Shown here one piece after another: positions 11,386 through 23,292 of a stretch of DNA of 43,500 bases. Numbering within the stretch: position 1 is the first letter of the stretch; the number at the start of each line of letters is the position of its first letter. This DNA is from Mesostigma viride (taxonomy: Eukaryota; Streptophyta; Mesostigmatophyceae; Mesostigmatales; Mesostigmataceae), in NCBI GenBank assembly GCA_009746045.1, contig RPFO01000188.1, positions 1,392,455 through 1,435,954 of the forward strand, written 5' to 3'. The position numbers were made by a program, and so were the translations under genes. A model generated the notes under the pieces. It saw only the letters and a program-made list of their open reading frames with translations, searched no databases and was not told the origin of the DNA.

Positions 11386-12536
11386 GTGAAGCGCACAACA
11401 AAGACCTAAGTCTCAAGTACGTCGAGATCAAGGGCAACCAACTTGCCCTCGACATGGCCAGCGCAATGGAATACTTGCTGAAGGACAACAATCACAAGAC
11501 TGAAAACACGAAAACTGCAGTAGGCTTGAGGGCGCTTGAGCGGCTGCCAGGTGCGGTTGTGAAGGTTATGGGGAAACAGTACCGCCCTGCGCTGAAAAGA
11601 AAGGCGTCGGAGTCCTTCGCTCAGGAGGTTGTCGCTAATATCGTGCAAGGTTTCCAGGAATTGGGCAAGTCGGATGAGCACAGGAACGCGAAGTGCGCTG
11701 TGCTGTCAATGTGCTTGGGAAAGGACGGCATGAACAATCAAGGGCATTGCACTCTCGCGCGGCTGCTTCACGTCACGCCCAAGGATATCCAGACCGCAAG
11801 GGGAATGAGGATGGGGGGCGACCTTCCCGCCCTGAAGGCGCCCCCTCGTGCTTTACGGTCGGACAAGTTTCCGGAGGAGGTCAAAGACATCGTCGGGAGT
11901 TACTGGTTGTCAGACCTAAACACGAGGGCGTCTCCCAACCATAAGGACGTGGTCAATGAGTTCGAAAGGAAGGGAAACGCCAGGATCCTCATTTCCTCCC
12001 AGGGCGGAAGGTACTATTTGGACTCGCTTGAAACGATTTACAAGCGGTTCTGTTCTGACGCGTCGCCGTACAAGGGAGGTATCGTGACGACTGCGGACGG
12101 GACAAGGTACAAGGTGGGGTACACGAAGTTCGTGGAGTTCATGCCCAAGTGCGTAAAGGGCGTGTGGAAGGACCGGGACTTGTGCGCATGCGAAAAGCAC
12201 GTCGTCTTCGAGTCTCTGCTCTCTGCCTTCGCCAAAGGCGTCAAGGAGTTGAAGAGCACGCTGGAGATCGAGGAGAGGGAGGGTATCCCTTCCGTGCCTG
12301 ACAATGCCCATGATTTCGTTCGACGTTTCACCTGCCACAGGGCTGAGAGGGGGGAGGGGGGGCAAGGAGGGGGGAGGACGGGCGGCCCGTTCGTTAACGT
12401 CCCAATGAACTGCTTGGAAGGGACGTGCAACGAGTGTGGGATTTCCGAGTTCATCGTGACGGACCAGATGAAGGGGTGGACAAAGAAGTACACGTGGTTC
12501 GACTTCATAAAGGAGGGCACAGCGCCCCGTGGGACG
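11386..12536 (+). CDS. DDE transposase-like protein, exon A (N-terminal, zinc-binding part)
   Basis: This is the first confident exon of a DDE/RNase H-fold transposase-like protein. The left edge is set at a plausible acceptor (GGATGCAG before 11386); an ATG at 11370 in the same frame is an alternative start, and an upstream exon may be missing. The right edge is a GTAAGC donor after a complete codon. The segment LARLLHVTPKDIQTAR looks helix-turn-helix-like. Around 12183-12200 is C-x-C-x2-H, and near 12411-12440 C-x4-C-x2-C, a paired cysteine layout I know from a widespread family of uncharacterised animal and algal proteins with a DYSENY-type DDE core. The RYYLDSLETIYKRF to VGYTKFVEFMPK stretch before the zinc motif also fits that family. 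Family assignment is from memory of motif order, not a search. A Gly-rich insert (EGGQGGGRTGG) looks lineage-specific. Confidence 0.72.
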
Positions 12537-12674
12537 GTAAGCATGTATATTTGCATCGTTGAATATATATATGTAGACTTTCATACTTCCAACGGCCGTT
12601 GGCGTTGGGAAATTCCCAGCTGCTGACTTCCATTCTTCGGTCAATCCATGGTGCGCGGGTGTGTTGTGTTGCAG
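12537..12674 (+). other. Intron 1 of the transposase-like gene, with palindrome
   Basis: GTAAGC donor at 12537 and TTGCAG acceptor ending at 12674 (138 bp). Removing it joins exons A and B in phase 0 without disturbing the frame. One exact CCAACGGCCGTTGG lies at 12589-12602, flanked by an AT-rich ATATATATATG stretch. Confidence 0.75.
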
Positions 12675-13430
12675 GAGGAGGATGTGGCGCCGCAAATGAA
12701 CCTGCAGCAAAAACTCATCAAGTCAACCCTCTCGGAGCTCCATGAACTCATTACGGCGCGCTTCCCGGAATTCGCCATTCACGTCCATACATGGGCCTGG
12801 CAGCACCACGCTTACAAGGAGTGCATTGACGTGATGCCGCTGGGAACGGTGGTGGTCCTGATGGACTACTCGGAGAACTATTCGGACCACCTGCAGAAAC
12901 AGTTGCAGGCGCAGTACTGGTACCCAAGTAGTTACGTCCTGATGCCGGTGATCGTGATGTACCGTGATCCCGTATCGCTGGAAATCAAAAGGGTGAAGCA
13001 CGATTACATGGGGAAGGACGTACCGAGGAATGCCCAGACCCTGGAGTTCGTGATGAAGAATACCCTTAACGTGCTGAGGGAGGAGGGGGTGGAGGTGAGG
13101 AACTGGATCAGTTGGTCCGACAACTGTAAGGAGCAGTTCCAATCCCGGTATGTGTTGGCGATGGCTGCGGACCTGCTCGAGGCCGACCCCGACTTGGAAT
13201 CATTGGAGTGGAACTACTCGTGTGCAGGACATGGGAAGGGGGAGTCGGACGGGGAGGGGGGGACGGTCAAAAGCATCCTCAAAAGAGCGCAGATGCAGGA
13301 GGACAATCGGAACCTGAATACGGTGGAGGCACTGGTGGCCTACCTGAACCGGGATTGGAGAACCGGCAAAGACTCGAGTCGACCATCGGCACAATCGGAC
13401 GTGGTTCGACGGGCATTTCTTCTCGATAAC
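12675..13430 (+). CDS. DDE transposase-like protein, exon B (catalytic core)
   Basis: Phase-0 continuation encoding the likely catalytic core. VVVLMDYSENYSD gives the first Asp (codon 12864-12866). ISWSDNCKEQFQSRY gives the second (13119-13121). CAGHGKGESDGEGGTVK gives the third acidic residue (Glu 13242 or Asp 13248) in a GHGKG-x2-DG-x-GG motif. This order (D-[YF]-[SA]-E-N, SD-x-C/A-x2-QF-[KQ], GHGKG-DG) is what I associate with a DDE/RNase H-like family present in animals and algae, usually annotated as uncharacterised. A cut-and-paste role in the nucleus is inference. The exon ends at a GTAAGT donor after a complete codon. No terminal inverted repeats delimiting a transposon were found nearby, so it may be a relic or a domesticated gene. 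Confidence 0.72.
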
Positions 13431-13732
13431 GTAAGTAAAGACAGTTGCTTTCTGGTGGTCAAGTGCAGTTCTATAATTTGTCTCTGGTTACACTTTACAG
13501 AGGACAGCTTCCTTGATGCAGTTTGAAGTTTCATAAGGCCAACGGCCGTTGGAGCTGGAAAATCGTATAATTGTTGAGTGCCAACGGCCGTTGGAGTTGA
13601 GAAATGTACTTATATAAAGTTTCCAAGGGCCAACGGCCGTTGGAGTTGGGAAATCTTATAATTGTTGAGTGCCAACGGCCGTTGGAGTTGGGAAATGTGC
13701 TGTGATGTTGTTTCATGGATTTACAATTGCAG
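13431..13732 (+). other. Intron 2 of the transposase-like gene, with four palindromes
   Basis: GTAAGT donor at 13431 and ATTGCAG acceptor ending at 13732 (302 bp); joining is in phase 0. Exact CCAACGGCCGTTGG copies start at 13539, 13581, 13630 and 13672. They form two repeats of a ~91-bp double unit (spacings 42, 49, 42) with AGTTGGGAAATCTTATAATT-type linkers. Confidence 0.75.
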
Positions 13733-14400
13733 ATTCTCACGTCCGGTAAGGAGCGAGGCCCGATCCGAGATATCTCCACGGCACACCAGTGGCGACTGGA
13801 CAAAAAGGGCGAGCGGGTCGAGGTGGTAAAGCTCAGGCGTTTTTCATGCTTCAGTTGTGCGGAGTGCCGAGAGGGCAAGTGGACGACATGCCCAAACGAT
13901 TGGAGCAGCTCGTCGTGGACTGTAAAACTCCAGGCGAGTAAGTCGCGGAACCCCACGCGATATCCGGGAACCCGCCTGAACCACGTTCAAACGGCAAGAA
14001 ACGAGTTGGGGCGTGGTTTGCAGGAGGGGGAGGCCGTCGCAGTCGCATCTGAGAGGGGGCACAAGGACCATGTGCCCGACCACCCGTACTGGTTGGCGAA
14101 AGTTGTTCGAGTCGCCCACCAACTCGACAAGGATGAGTGTTTAAACAAACATACAGGGGGGGGGGCGAGGTTTTTAAGAAAGGCAACTGGGTAATGTACG
14201 TAAAATACTTCGAGAGGTGCTCCTCCTCCGGATCGGACGCCCGACGCTTCTTCTGGAACCCAGACGACCGAGAACCCTTAACTGCAATCGTGTGCTACCT
14301 GAGCGTCGCAAAGGTCACGAAGGGCAAGTGGGAAGGACATCCGGACAACACGCGACAGGGCTGGTTCACAATTGCGAAGAAGGTGGACGCCGAAATTACG
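13733..14400 (+). CDS. DDE transposase-like protein, exon C (C-terminal, frameshifted)
   Basis: Phase-0 continuation starting ILTSGKERGP. It carries a Cys cluster (CFSCAECREGKWTTC) and HPYWLAKVVRVAHQ, then meets a run of ten G at 14156-14165. Past the run this frame stops at 14192-14194. The -1 frame continues sensibly with GEVFKKGNWVMYVKYFERC and on to a GTACGT donor at 14401. One base therefore seems to be missing in the G run, either a sequencing/assembly slip or a real inactivating mutation. The C-terminal end of the protein is not found: no exon is recognised after 14401 before the TG-rich repeats. Confidence 0.6.
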
Positions 14401-14757
14401 GTACGTCATTCCAAACATTACTGTGTAAAATTGGTGTTTGTATGTCGCATGTGTTTTTTTGTCGACGGTCGTTCACCTTACTAATGTTACATACAGGGCA
14501 ATCAGCCTATACTTTAGCTTGGCTGCATGGCGCATGTCGCATATCTTAATTTCTCAAAGCCAACGGCCGTTGGACTTACGAAACTGGACAAGTGCCAAGT
14601 GCGGATTGGGTACTAAAATGGGCATTCTTGTTGAGGATGACCAGTTGTGTTTATATATTTTTGCATGGTGGCGGATGACTTGGCGTGTTGTTGCATTTTT
14701 ACATACGGGTGTATGGTAGGCCTTAAACCCTAAACCCCTACACTCCTAAACCATATT
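14401..14757 (+). other. Apparent terminal intron / 3' flank
   Basis: Begins with a GTACGT donor and contains one more exact palindrome CCAACGGCCGTTGG at 14560-14573. No acceptor followed by a family-like exon was seen. Near 14723-14740 TTAAACCCTAAACCCCTA holds about two plant-type telomere words, too short to call a telomere. The sequence then passes into the TG-rich block. Confidence 0.45.
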
Positions 14758-16540
14758 TACCCTTATATGTTGGGTGTGTTGTGTGAATGTTGGGTATGTG
14801 TGTTGGGGCGTGTGTGTTGTGTGTGTGTGTTGGGTGCATTCATGAAGGTGCGGGGGCGTGTAGGGTGTGTGCAAAGTGTCTTGTGTGTTGATGTTGTGGG
14901 GGGGGGGAGGTACATGTGTGTTGTGTGTGTGACTTAGTAGGTGTGTTGTGTGTGTGACTTAGGTGTGTGTGTTGTTTGTGTTGGATATGTGTTGTGTGTG
15001 TGTGTGTTGTGTGTGTGTAGGGTGTCTTGTGTGTTGGTTTCTTGTTTTTAGTAGGTGTTGGGTGTGTGTATGTCGGGTGCAAACATAGTGTGTGTGTGTG
15101 TGTGTTCGGTATGTGTGTTGGGTGTCTTGTGTGTGTGTGTTCGGTATGTGTGTTGAGGCGTGTGTGTGTGCTCTGTGTATGTATGTTGTGTGTGTGTGTG
15201 TTGGGGCGTGTGCGTGTGTGTGTTGTGTGCATGTTAATTGTCATGTATTGGTGTTGAGTGTGAGGGGGGGATGGACGTGTGTGTTGTGTGTGACTTAGGT
15301 GTGTTATGTGTGTGTTGTGTGTGACTTAAGTGTGTAGTGTGTGTGTTGTGTGTGTTGGATGTGTGGTGTGGGTGTGGGTGTGGGTGTGTGGGTGGGTGGG
15401 GGGGGGCCAAGTGTCTTGTGTGTTGGTATTGGGTTTGTGTGGGGGGGTGTACGTGTGTGTTGTGTGTGACTTAGGTGTGTTTTGTGTGTGTTGTGTGTGA
15501 TCGACCTAGGTGTGTGTTGCGTGTGTGTGTTGGGTGTACATGTGTTCATAAAGGGTGTGGGTGTGTGTAGGGTGTGTGCAAAGTGTCTTGTGTGTTGGTG
15601 TTGGGTGTGGGGGGGGGAAAGTACGTGTGTGTTGTGTGTGTGACTTAGGTGTGTTGTGTGTGTGTTGTTTGCATGTTATTGTTGGTGTTGTGGGGGGGGG
15701 GATGTACGTGTACGTGTGTTGTGTGTTGGTGTCTTATTTTTAGGTGTTGGTGTGTGTGTCGTGGGTGCAAACATTGTGTGTGTGTGTGTGTTGGGTGTGT
15801 GTTGGGTGTCTTGTGTGTTTGGTGTTTTTGGTAGGTGTTGTGTGTGCGTGTTTTCGGTATGTGTGTTGGGTGTCTTGTGTGTGTGTGGTATGTGTTTGGG
15901 TGTTGTTGTGTGTGCAGTGTTGGGGCATGTGTGTGTGTGTGTTGGGGCATGTGTGTGTGTTGTGGCATGTTAATTGTCATGTGTTGGTGTTGTGTGTGTG
16001 GGGGGGGGGATGTACGTGTGTGTTGTGTGTTACTTAGGTGTGTTATGTGTGTGTTGGGTGTGGGTGTCGTGGGCCGACCGGTGCAAACATTGTGTGTGTG
16101 TGTGTGTGTTGGGTGTGTGTTGGGTGTCTTGTGTGTTGGTGTCTTGTTTTTAGTAGGTGTTGTGTGTGCGTGTTTTCGGTATGTGTGTTGGGTGTCTTTT
16201 GTGTGTGTGGTGTGTGTTTGGGTGTTGTTGTGTGTGCAGTGTTGGGGCATGTGTGTGTGTGTTGGGGCATGTGTGTGTGTGTGTTGGGGCATGTGTGTCA
16301 GTGTGTGTGTTGTGGCCTGTTAATTGTCATGTGTTGGTGTTGTGTGTGGGGGGGCGGGATGTACCTATGTGTTGTGTGTTATAACAACTATACTTAGGTG
16401 TGTTATGTGTGTGTTGCGTGTGTGTGTTGGGTGTGTGTTGCATGGCTGTCTTGTGTGTTGGTGTCTTGTTTTTAGGTGTTGGTGTGTGTCTTGGGTGCAA
16501 ACATAGTGTGTGTGTGTGTTGGGTGTGTTGTTCGTGTGTG
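14758..16540. repeat. TG-rich simple-sequence block with internal higher-order repeats
   Basis: The plus strand is dominated by TGTG, TTGGGTGTG and TGTCTTGTGTGTTGG words. Larger modules recur: GGTGCAAACAT(A/T)GTGTG near 15078, 15765, 16080 and 16494, and TGTGCGTGTTTTCGGTATGT near 15843 and 16165, about 320 bp apart. Long G runs (8-9 G) are frequent. Frames across it encode only Val/Cys/Gly or Thr/His/Pro low-complexity strings. Confidence 0.92.
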
Positions 16541-16660
16541 TATGAAAATATAGAAAATTGTTATATTTGACGATAGTCATAGTGTACTACTAAAAACTTG
16601 TACATACATATGCTGGAATGATTTTCTTTTTACTATTTCATTCACTATTGCTTATTTCTT
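16541..16660. other. AT-rich junction between TG-rich and CA-rich repeats
   Basis: About 120 bp of non-repetitive AT-rich sequence (TTATATTTGACGATAGTCAT and a TTTCTTTTTACTATTTCATT stretch) separates the TG-rich block from the 40-bp CA-rich array. Nothing recognisable is encoded. Confidence 0.6.
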
Positions 16661-19600
16661 CACACATGTACATGCACGCAAGGGGCGGCTGCACATACAC
16701 GTACACACACCGCGCACGCAAGGGGCGGCTGCACACACACGTACATCCACCGCGCACGCAAGGGGCAACTGCACACACACGTACATACACCGCGCACGCA
16801 AGGGGCGAGTGCGCACACACGTACATACACCGCGCACGCAAGGGGCGGCTGCACACACACGTACACACACCATGCACGCAAGGGCCGGCTGCACTCACAT
16901 GTACATACACCATGCACGCAAGGGGCGGCTGCACACACACGTACACACACCATGCACGCAAGGGCCGGCTGCACTCACATGTACATCCACCGCGCACGCA
17001 AGGGCCGGCTGCACACACACGTACATACACCGCGCACGCAAGGGGCAACTGCACACACATGTACATACACCGCGCAACCACGGGGCGGCTGCACACACAC
17101 GTACATACACCGCGCACGCAAGGGGCGGCTGCACACATACGTACCTACACCGCGCACGCAAGGGGCGACTGCACACACATGTACATCCACCGCGCACGCA
17201 AGGGCCGGCTGCACACACACGTACACACACCATGCACGCAAGGGCCGGCTGCACACACACGTACATACACCGCGCACGCAAGGGGCGGCTGCACACACAC
17301 GTACCTACACCGCGCACGCAAGGGGCGGCTGCACACACACGTACACACACCATGCACGCAAGGAGCGACTTCACGCACAGGTACACACACCATGCACGCA
17401 AGGTTCGGCTGCACACACATGTACATCCACCGCGCACGCAAGGGGCGAGTGCAAACACATGTACATACACCGCGCACGCAAGGGGCAACTGCCCACACAT
17501 GTACATCCACCGCGCACGCAAGGGCCGGCTGCACTCACATGTACACACACCGCGCACGCAAGGGCCGGCTGCACACACACGTACATACACCGCGCACGCA
17601 AGGGGCAACTGCACACACACGTACACACCATGCACGCAAGGGGCTGCTGCACACACACTTACACTCACCATGCACGCGAGGGGCGGCTGCACACACACGT
17701 ACACACACCGCGCACGCAAGGGACGGCTGCACACACACGTACATACACCGCGCACGCAAGGGGCGGCTGCACTTACATGTACACACACCACGCACGCAAG
17801 GGGCGGCTGCACACACACGTACATACACCGCGCACGCAAGGACCGGCTCCACTCACATGTACATCCACCGCGCAACCACGGGGCGGCTGCACACACACGT
17901 ACATACACCGCGCACGCAAGGGGCTGCTGCACACACACTTACACACAAAATGCACGCTTGGGGCGACGGCACTCACATGTACATACACCGCGCACGAAAG
18001 GGGTGGCTGCACACACACGTACATCCACCGCGCACGCAAGGGGCGGCTGCACACACACATACATACATGCACCATGCACGCAAGGGGCGAGTGCACACAC
18101 ATGTACATACACCGCGCACGCAAGGGGCGGCTGCCCACACACGACATACACCGCACGCAAGGGGCGGCTGCACACACACTTACACACGCACGCAAGGGGC
18201 GAGGCACACACATGTACACACACCGCGCACGCAAGGGGCTGCTGCACACACACGTACACACACCATGCACGCAATTGCCGGCATGCACACACACGTACAT
18301 CCACCGCGCACGCAAGGGGCAACTGCACACACATGTACACACACCGCGCACGCTTGGGGCGGCTGCACACACACGTACCTACACCGCGCACGCAAGGGGC
18401 GGCTGCACACACATGTACACACACCGCGCACGCAAGGGGCGGCTGCACACACACGTACACACACCATGCACGCAATTGCCGGCATGCACACACACGTACA
18501 TCCACCGCGCACGCAAGGGGCAACTGCACACACACGTACACACACCGCGCACGCTTGGGGCAGCTGCACTCACATGTACACACACCGCGCACGCTTGGGG
18601 CGGCTGCACACACACGTACCTACACCGCGCACGCAAGGGGCGGCTGCACACACACGTACATACACCGCGCACGCAAGGGGCGGCTGCACACATACGTACA
18701 CACACCGCGCACGCAAGGGGCGGCTGCACACACACGTACATACACCATGCACGCAAGGGGCTGCACACACACTTACACACACCATGCACGCAAGGGCCGG
18801 CATGCACACACACTGGCATACACCGCGCACGCAAGGGGCGGCTGCACACACGTACATACACCGCGCACGCAAGGGGCGAGTGCACACACACGTACACACA
18901 CCGCGCACGAAAGGGGCGGCTGCACACACACGTACACACACCATGCATGCAATTGCCGGCATGCACACACACGTACATCCACTGCGCACGCAAGGGGCAA
19001 CTGCACACACATGTACACACGCTCGGGGCGGCTGCACACACACTTACACACACCATGCACGCAAGGGCCGGCATGCACACACACTGGCATACACCGCGCA
19101 CGCAAGGGGCGGCTGCACCCACATGTACATACACCATGCACGCAAGGACAAGGATTCACACACACGTACACACACCGCGCACGCAAGGGGCGGCTGCACA
19201 CAAACGTACACACACCATGCACGCAATTGCCGGCATGCACACACACGTACATCCACCGCGCACGCAAGGGGCAACTGCACACACATGTACACACGCTTGG
19301 GGCGGCTGCACTCACATGTACACACACCGCGCACGCAAGGGCCGGCTGCACACACACGTACATACACCGCGCACGCAAGGGGCAACTGCACACACACGTA
19401 CATCCACCGCGCACGCAAGGGGCAACTGCACACACATGTACACACACCGCGCACGCTTGGGGCAGCTGCACTCACATGTACACACACCGCGCACGCTTGG
19501 GGCGGCTGCACACACATGTACATCCACCGCGCACGCAAGGGGCGAGTGCAAACACATGTACATACACCGCGCACGCAAGGGGCAACTGCCCACACATGTA

Positions 19601-21829
19601 CATCCACCGCGCACGCAAGGGCCGGCTGCACTCAATTGTACATACACCGCCCATGCAAGGGGCGGCTGCACACACACGTACACACACCATGCACGCAAGG
19701 GCCGGCATGCACACACAGTACACACACCGCGCACGCAAGGGGCGGCTGCACACACACGTACATACACTGCGCACGCAAGGGGCTGCTGCACACACACTTA
19801 CACTCACCATGCACGCAAGGGGCGGCTGCACACACACGTACACACACCGCGCACGCAAGGGACGGCTGCACACACACGTACATACACCGCGCACGCAAGG
19901 GGCGGCTGCACTTACATGTACACACACCACGCACGCAAGGGGCGGCTGCACACACACGTACATACACCGCGCACGCAAGGACCGGCTCCACTCACATGTA
20001 CATCCACCGCGCAACCACGGGGCGGCTGCACACACACGTACATACACCGCGCACGCAAGGGGCTGCTGCACACACACTTACACACAAAATGCACGCTTGG
20101 GGCGACGGCACTCACATGTACATACACCGCGCACGAAAGGGGTGGCTGCACACACACGTACATCCACCGCGCACGCAAGGGGCGGCTGCACACACACATA
20201 CATACACCGCGCACGCTTGGGGCGGCTGCACACACACGTACCTACACCGCGCACGCAAGGGGCGGCTGCACACACACGTACACACACCGCGCACGCAAGG
20301 GGCAGCTGCACACACACGTACATACACCATGCACGCAAGGGGCTGCACACACACTTACACACACCTTGCACGCAAGGGCCGGCATGCACACACACTGGCA
20401 TACACCGCGCACGCAAGGGGCGGCTGCACACACGTACATACACCGCGCACGCAAGGGGCGAGTGCACACACACGTACACACACCGCGCACGCAAGGGGCG
20501 GCTGCACACACACGTACACACACCATGCACGCAATTGCCGGCATGCACACGCACGTACATCCACTGCGCACGCAAGGGGCAACTGCACACACATGTACAC
20601 ACGCTTGGGGCGGCTGCACTCACATGTACACACACCGCGCACGCAAGGGCCGGCTGCACACACACGTACATACACCGCGCACGCAAGGGGCAACTGCACA
20701 CACACGTACACACACCATGCACGCAAGGGCCGGCTGCACTCACATGTACACACACCATGCACGCAAGGGCCGGCTGCACACACACTTACACACACAATGC
20801 ACGCTTGGGGCAACGGCACTCACATGTACATACACCATGCACGCAAGGGGCGGCTGCACACACACGTACACACACCATGCACGCAAGGAGCGACTTCACG
20901 CACAGGTACACTCACCATGCACGCAAGGGGCGGCTGCACACACACGTACACACACCGCGCACGCAATTAAGGGACGGCTGCACACACACGTACATACACC
21001 GCGCACGCAAGGGGCAACAGCACTCACATGTACATACACCATGCACGCAAGGGGCGGCTGCACACACACGTACACACACCATGCACGCAAGGAGCGACTT
21101 CACGCACAGGTACACACACCATGCACGCAAGGTTCGGCTGCACACACATGTACATCCACCGCGCACGCAAGGGGCGAGTGCAAACACATGTACATACACC
21201 ATGCACGCAAGGGCCGGCATGCACACACACATGTACATCCACCGCGCACGCAAGGGGCGAGTGCACACACACGTACACACACCGCGCACGCAAGGGGCGG
21301 CTGCACACACACGTACACACACCATGCACGCAATTGCCGGCATGCACACACACGTACATCCACCGCGCACGCAAGGGGCAACTGCACACACATGTACACA
21401 CACCGCGCACGCTTGGGGCAGCTGCACTCACATGTACACACACCGCGCACGCAAGGGCCGGCTGCACACACACGTACACACACCATGCACGCAATTGCCG
21501 GCATGCACACACACGTACACACACCGCGCACGCAAGGGGCGGCTGCACACACACGTACACACACCATGCACGCAATGGCCGGCATGCACACACACGTACG
21601 TCCACCGCGCACGCAAGGGGCAACTGCACACACATGTACACACACCGCGCACGCTTGGGGCAGCTGCACACACACGTACCTACACCGCGCACGCAAGGGC
21701 CGGCTGCACACACACGTACATACACCGCGCACGCAAGGGGCAACTGCACACACATGTACACACACCGCGCACGCAAGGGGCAACTGCACACACACGTACA
21801 CACACCGCGCACGCTTGGGGCGGCTGCAC
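16661..21829. repeat. 40-bp minisatellite, left array
   Basis: Tandem 40-bp units with the core CGCGCACGCAAGGGGCGGCT followed by GCACACACACGTACATACAC. Variant sites include GGGGCAACTG, GGGCCGGCTG, CGCTTGGGGC, CATGCACGC, CAACCACGG, GCAATTGCCGGCATG and CACATGTAC. Forty is not a multiple of three and the unit has no stop, so all six frames stay open for long distances. A block around 17640-18050 recurs near 19780-20190 (offset about 2,139 bp, rare variants GACCGGCTCC and ACACACAAAATGCACGCTTG included), which shows internal segmental duplication. Confidence 0.96.
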
Positions 21830-23292
21830 TTTGTGAGCTCACGCTCGTTCTATCTATGACCTGCGGAAGTCTCAAAGGGGGAGGGGAGGCCGCAGTAGAC
21901 AGGTCTGACTAGGTAGCCAGTACTAGGGGGGGGGTACGGTGTTGTGGGGGGGGGGTACCGGGGACGGTACTGTGGACCGGGTCCAATTTGTGTTGTGGAC
22001 CGGGGGCAGTCCTGTGGACCGGGGACGGCGCGGCGCCACTGGCCTGTTGGTCAGTGGGCTGGCGTCCGTCACCCCACCTACGACTAGGTAGACGGTGGAT
22101 ACTTAGGGTTGTGGCGGGGCAACAACCACTCCTCTTTGCAGCTGTGTCGACGGCCCACTGACGGCGTGTGTGCACTGCTATGGCGGTGCCGAATGTAAAT
22201 CACAGCTACCGGCCTCCGAATTATTGTTCGGGGGCCTGGTTTATTTAAGGTTATGACGGCTGCGCGACGGGGGTCGGCAGCACCCCAAGAACTTGCCGGT
22301 CGAAGTGCAGGCGGTAGCTGCCAGTGCCAGATTGTTTTATTTTTGCTCGCCCGTTGTACTCGCCACCCCGAGCTCGCGGGAGGGGTCTGGATAGACGCGG
22401 GAGTGACTCTTGATCGGACAACTAAAGCGGGGCAGTCGTGGTGCTTGGGTGGCAACAGCTACAGGCGGAGGGGGAATACGCCGCAGGCAAGTTCGTTGTG
22501 TATCGAATGCGCTGGGCCTGGCTAATGAATATCGTCAAGAATAGTGCATGAGCGCGCTATACGAGCATGGGAAGAAGGGGAATCGAGCCCCCAGGCCAGC
22601 ATAGGAGCGGGGTGGCTGCAGCCCCAGCGCCAGGGGGGGCAGCACCCTAAACAGCCTAACATTTCCTCGTGCCAAGTGAGGCGACAGCGGCCGGCGGCCA
22701 GCGCGGAATGGCGGGGTCGTTGCCGCGTAATTTAAGCGGGGACGAGTTGTTGGGACTGACGGTGCACAGCGGGGAAGGGGAAGGATGTTAGGGCGGGGCG
22801 ATAGCGGATCCCAGACGCAGCTGCGTCATTGGGGTGCCGGGGGTGCTATGCCTGTGAAGAAAGGTGTACAAAGAATTGCCGAGCCTGCAGGGGTGGCTGC
22901 CGAGGGCAGTGCCCACATGGGTGAGAACCCCCCCGCAGTGGGGGGTCCCTACGGGGATACTTTTGGCTTCCCCCTTGTATTGCCGCCTGGTTAATGAAGC
23001 ACTGGTAGCGGCAGGGGACAAGGGGGGCGACGAGAAGTCTGGGCCATACGACAGCTTGCGGCCAAGTGGCCAGGTAGTGGGTGCGGGATGTTACAAAGCC
23101 CAGGTCCTCTTGACTGGCCCAGGTCCTTATGACTGGTATGATGTTTCGGCCCTTGTTGTGTGGCCTAGTTAGCTTAGAAACTGCAGATTCTTAGGTTAGC
23201 TAATGGCTTGGACGTGTGCCTAACACGTATTTGTAATAAACATGTTTCTCTGGCAGCCCCTCACTCCAATGGAACTAAAGCAGCAATTGGAT
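21830..23292. mobile_element. Unidentified insertion, long copy (X-Y-Z)
   Basis: 1,463 bp interrupting the 40-bp array: X (21830-22143), Y (22144-23086) and Z (23087-23292). It starts TTTGTGAGCTCACG and ends GCAGCAATTGGAT. X and Z recur in the adjacent short copy, Y does not. X contains three TGTGGACCGGG words and long G runs. Z contains two GCCCAGGTCCT words and a late AATAAA (GTAATAAACATG). No ORF with a recognisable product and no terminal inverted repeats. Removing both copies restores a normal 40-bp unit with no obvious target duplication. A non-autonomous element or a captured gene end are both possible. Confidence 0.55.

Noticed and set aside
14721-14752. Interstitial telomere (AAACCCTAAACCCCTA)
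   Set aside because: Only about two units and imperfect; too short to call, mentioned only as weak support for a green-lineage genome.
22560-22610. tRNA-like T-arm in the middle of the long unknown element (GGGGAATCGAGCCCCC)
   Set aside because: Loop does not fit TTCRA, no A box, no acceptor pairing, no T run.
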